A DNA stretch of 7,452 bases from Treponema sp. (lineage in GTDB: Bacteria > Spirochaetota > Spirochaetia > Treponematales > Breznakiellaceae): the NCBI GenBank assembly GCA_031257715.1, contig JAIROE010000198.1:1-7452 (forward strand), given 5' to 3'. A program made the translations under genes and the position numbers. Of the stretch, positions 6,027 through 7,452 are shown in pieces (position 1 is the first letter of the stretch; each line of letters starts with the position of its first letter). Below the pieces are notes generated by a model that saw only the letters and a list, made by a program, of their open reading frames with translations, was not told the DNA's origin and did no database searches.

Positions 6027-7298
6027 ATGCCAGATGTATTGTCTATTGTATTGGGAGGCGGCAAGGGCACCCGCCTTTTCCCCCTGACCCAGGCGCGGGC
6101 TAAACCGGCCGTTCCCTTCGGCGGAAAATACCGCCTTGTTGACATTCCTCTCTCAAACTGCATCAACGCCAATCTCAGACACATTTATATCCTTACCCAG
6201 TTCAATTCGGCATCTCTTCACCTGCACCTTTCCCAGACATACAATTTCGATTCCTTTTCTTCGGGCTTTGTCGAAATCCTCGCCGCGGAGCAGACGTTTG
6301 AACATTCAGGATGGTACGAAGGCACTGCCGACGCGGTCCGCAAGAATTTTGTCCATTTCAGGACGCAGAACCCTTCATGGTATCTCATCCTGTCGGGGGA
6401 TCAACTGTACCGCATGGATCTCAAAGATCTGCTGGAAAAGCATCAGAATTCAGGCGCCGCCATCACCATAGCCTGTACCACGGTGGACCGGGAAAACGCC
6501 GGCCAGCTCGGCATACTCAAGGCGGACAAAAACAACACCATTACCGAATTTCTTGAAAAACCCGGACCGGTCAAGGATATTGCCGATTTCAGAATTCTCC
6601 CCGAACTTTTAGGCGGAAAGCCCGCTTCCGACAAGTACCTTGCCTCCATGGGAATCTACGTGTTCAACGCCGACGCCATGGAGGATTGCCTTGCCAACGA
6701 ATCGACGGATTTCGGTAAAGAGATTATTCCGCTGGCCATAAGCAGGCTCAAGGTGAGCAGTTATATTTTTGACGGCTATTGGGAAGATATAGGAACCATA
6801 AGGAATTTTTACGAGGCCAACCTGGAGCTTACCACCCTGAAACCCAAATTTGACTTTTATGACGAAACGCGGCCCATCTTTACCCATTCCCGCAGCCTTC
6901 CTCCCTCAAAGATGAATTTCAGCAACATGAACCAGTCCATTGCCGCCGAAGGCTGCATCATAACCAACGCATCCATTACCAATTCCATTGTGGGGGTAAG
7001 AACGATCATCGAATCGGGGGCAAGTCTCAACGGCGTCATCTGCATGGGCGCGGACTTTTATGAATCGGAAGCACGAAAACACGAAAACGCCGAGGCGAGG
7101 ATTCCCAATATAGGCATAGGAAAGGGAACCATCGTCAAACGGGCAATCATCGACAAGAACGCCTGCATAGGCGAAGGCTGCCGCATAGGCGTGGACGACT
7201 TTCCCCGGAACGACGGCAACTACGGCCATTACTACATCGTGGACGGCATCATCGTGATTCCCAAGAACACGGTCCTGTATCCGGGTACGGTGATTTAG
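6027..7298 (+). CDS. glgC: Glucose-1-phosphate adenylyltransferase (ADP-glucose pyrophosphorylase)
   Basis: The 423-residue enzyme makes ADP-glucose and pyrophosphate from ATP and glucose-1-phosphate, the committed and allosterically controlled step of bacterial glycogen synthesis, in the cytosol. The nucleotide-binding loop GGGKGTRLFPLT is at 10-21. Other family blocks are RAKPAVPFGGKYRLVDIPLS (24-43), WYEGTADAVRKN (96-107), SGDQLYRMD (123-131, catalytic/metal Asp at 125), GQLGI (159-163), FLEKP (175-179, glucose-1-phosphate site), DFGKEIIP (228-235) and GYWEDIGTI (250-258). A left-handed beta-helix fills the C-terminus from about 300. LTQFNSASL (56-64) and LPPSK (291-295) are characteristic of the plant/cyanobacterial branch rather than the E. 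coli type. K413 in the final segment aligns with the activator-binding lysine of plant enzymes. The AGGAGG site and the match of residue 1 onward to the family support the start. It has its own promoter and no glg partner in view. Confidence 0.95.
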   Translation: MPDVLSIVLGGGKGTRLFPLTQARAKPAVPFGGKYRLVDIPLSNCINANLRHIYILTQFNSASLHLHLSQTYNFDSFSSGFVEILAAEQTFEHSGWYEGTADAVRKNFVHFRTQNPSWYLILSGDQLYRMDLKDLLEKHQNSGAAITIACTTVDRENAGQLGILKADKNNTITEFLEKPGPVKDIADFRILPELLGGKPASDKYLASMGIYVFNADAMEDCLANESTDFGKEIIPLAISRLKVSSYIFDGYWEDIGTIRNFYEANLELTTLKPKFDFYDETRPIFTHSRSLPPSKMNFSNMNQSIAAEGCIITNASITNSIVGVRTIIESGASLNGVICMGADFYESEARKHENAEARIPNIGIGKGTIVKRAIIDKNACIGEGCRIGVDDFPRNDGNYGHYYIVDGIIVIPKNTVLYPGTVI

Positions 7299-7334
7299 GG
7301 GTAAAAAAGACTCTGGGAGCCTGTTGCACTGGCA

Positions 7335-7365
7335 GGTTTTTCCGGCACTTTGTGCCGGAAAAACC
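7335..7365. repeat. Perfect 14-bp hairpin downstream of glgC
   Basis: GGTTTTTCCGGCAC (7335-7348) and its exact complement (7352-7365) enclose a 3-base TTT loop, starting 37 bases after the glgC stop. The T tract is in the 5' arm and no T run follows, so it is not a canonical intrinsic terminator on either strand. It could protect the 3' end of the glgC mRNA or be a repeated palindrome. Confidence 0.75.
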
Positions 7366-7380
7366 ACGATTAATGGGCAT

Positions 7381-7413
7381 CCTGCGAACCTTCGGTTCGA
7401 CGCAGTTTGCAGG
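7381..7413 (+). repeat. Hairpin with alternative pairings
   Basis: CCTGCGAA (7381-7388) can pair with TTTGCAGG (7406-7413), 8 pairs including one G-U. The inner sequence can instead form CGAACC-TTC-GGTTCG (7385-7399), or CTGCG with CGCAG (7382-7386 / 7401-7405) closing AACC/GGTT. The mutually exclusive folds resemble a regulatory leader, but no known riboswitch class was recognised. Confidence 0.45.
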
Positions 7414-7416
7414 GTA

Positions 7417-7441
7417 AAAAATCGCCTTGCAGGCGATTTTT
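7417..7441 (+). terminator. Intrinsic terminator-like hairpin abutting the next gene's ribosome site
   Basis: AAAAATCGCC (7417-7426) pairs perfectly with GGCGATTTTT (7432-7441) around a 5-base loop. The A-tract/GC-stem/T-tract layout is that of an intrinsic terminator, usable in either direction. It is the first such structure after glgC. It stops directly at a GGAGG sequence, so it may act as an attenuator rather than a simple end of transcription. The GC part of the stem is short (TCGCC). Confidence 0.5.
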
Positions 7442-7446
7442 GGAGG
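7442..7446 (+). promoter_or_regulatory. Ribosome binding site of a gene beginning at the right edge
   Basis: GGAGG is followed by TTTTAT, and the window ends there. If the next base is G, an ATG would start at 7451, four bases after the ribosome site. Nothing of the protein is visible. Confidence 0.5.
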
Positions 7447-7452
7447 TTTTAT

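Noticed and set aside
5995..6086. Short upstream open frame in the glgC leader beginning ATG AAA ACG
   Set aside because: It has no ribosome site, runs out of frame into glgC, and shows no leader-peptide feature such as a run of one codon type.
7335..7365. The 14-bp hairpin as the glgC intrinsic terminator
   Set aside because: No T run follows the stem on either strand and the T tract is in the 5' arm, opposite to the canonical layout.

Overview
The window is a bacterial chromosome segment carrying six protein genes and two non-coding intervals. I saw no tRNA, rRNA, CRISPR array, transposase or phage gene. The gene content fits a spirochaete (a Treponema-like lineage is my best guess): moderately GC-rich coding sequence, a plant/cyanobacterial-style GlgC, and a helicase-exonuclease pair. 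This taxonomic call is inference from protein flavour, not from a marker gene.

Layout. (1) At 1-1647 on the + strand, the 3' part of a membrane glycosyltransferase (GT2, CruC/CrtQ-like) is followed 13 bp later by a PlsC-type acyltransferase. The two look co-transcribed and suit a two-step 'add sugar, then acylate' route to a membrane glycolipid. (2) At 1653-5786 on the - strand lies a tight operon read right to left: mrfA (yprA-like DEAH helicase with a DUF1998/zinc-cysteine C-terminus), mrfB (yprB-like DEDD exonuclease with a TPR-like tail) and a GNAT acetyltransferase. mrfA and mrfB overlap by 13 bp, and the GNAT starts 4 bp after mrfB. In Bacillus subtilis MrfA and MrfB act together in repair of mitomycin C DNA damage; here the pair has an extra third gene. 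The operon converges on the acyltransferase gene with only 5 bp between stop codons. (3) The 240-bp divergent interval 5787-6026 holds a strong-looking promoter for glgC, a candidate promoter lying almost on top of the mrfA start codon, and three palindromes. (4) glgC, 6027-7298 on the + strand, encodes ADP-glucose pyrophosphorylase, the committed step of glycogen synthesis. (5) The tail 7299-7452 has no gene but contains a run of hairpins. The last is terminator-like and abuts a Shine-Dalgarno sequence, with AT as the final two bases, so another + strand gene probably begins at the window edge.

The points most worth a second look are the mrfA-mrfB-GNAT operon, the stacked hairpins before the unseen gene (possible attenuation), the shared 'T-arm/A-arm' palindromes on both sides of glgC, and the possible leaderless start of mrfA.
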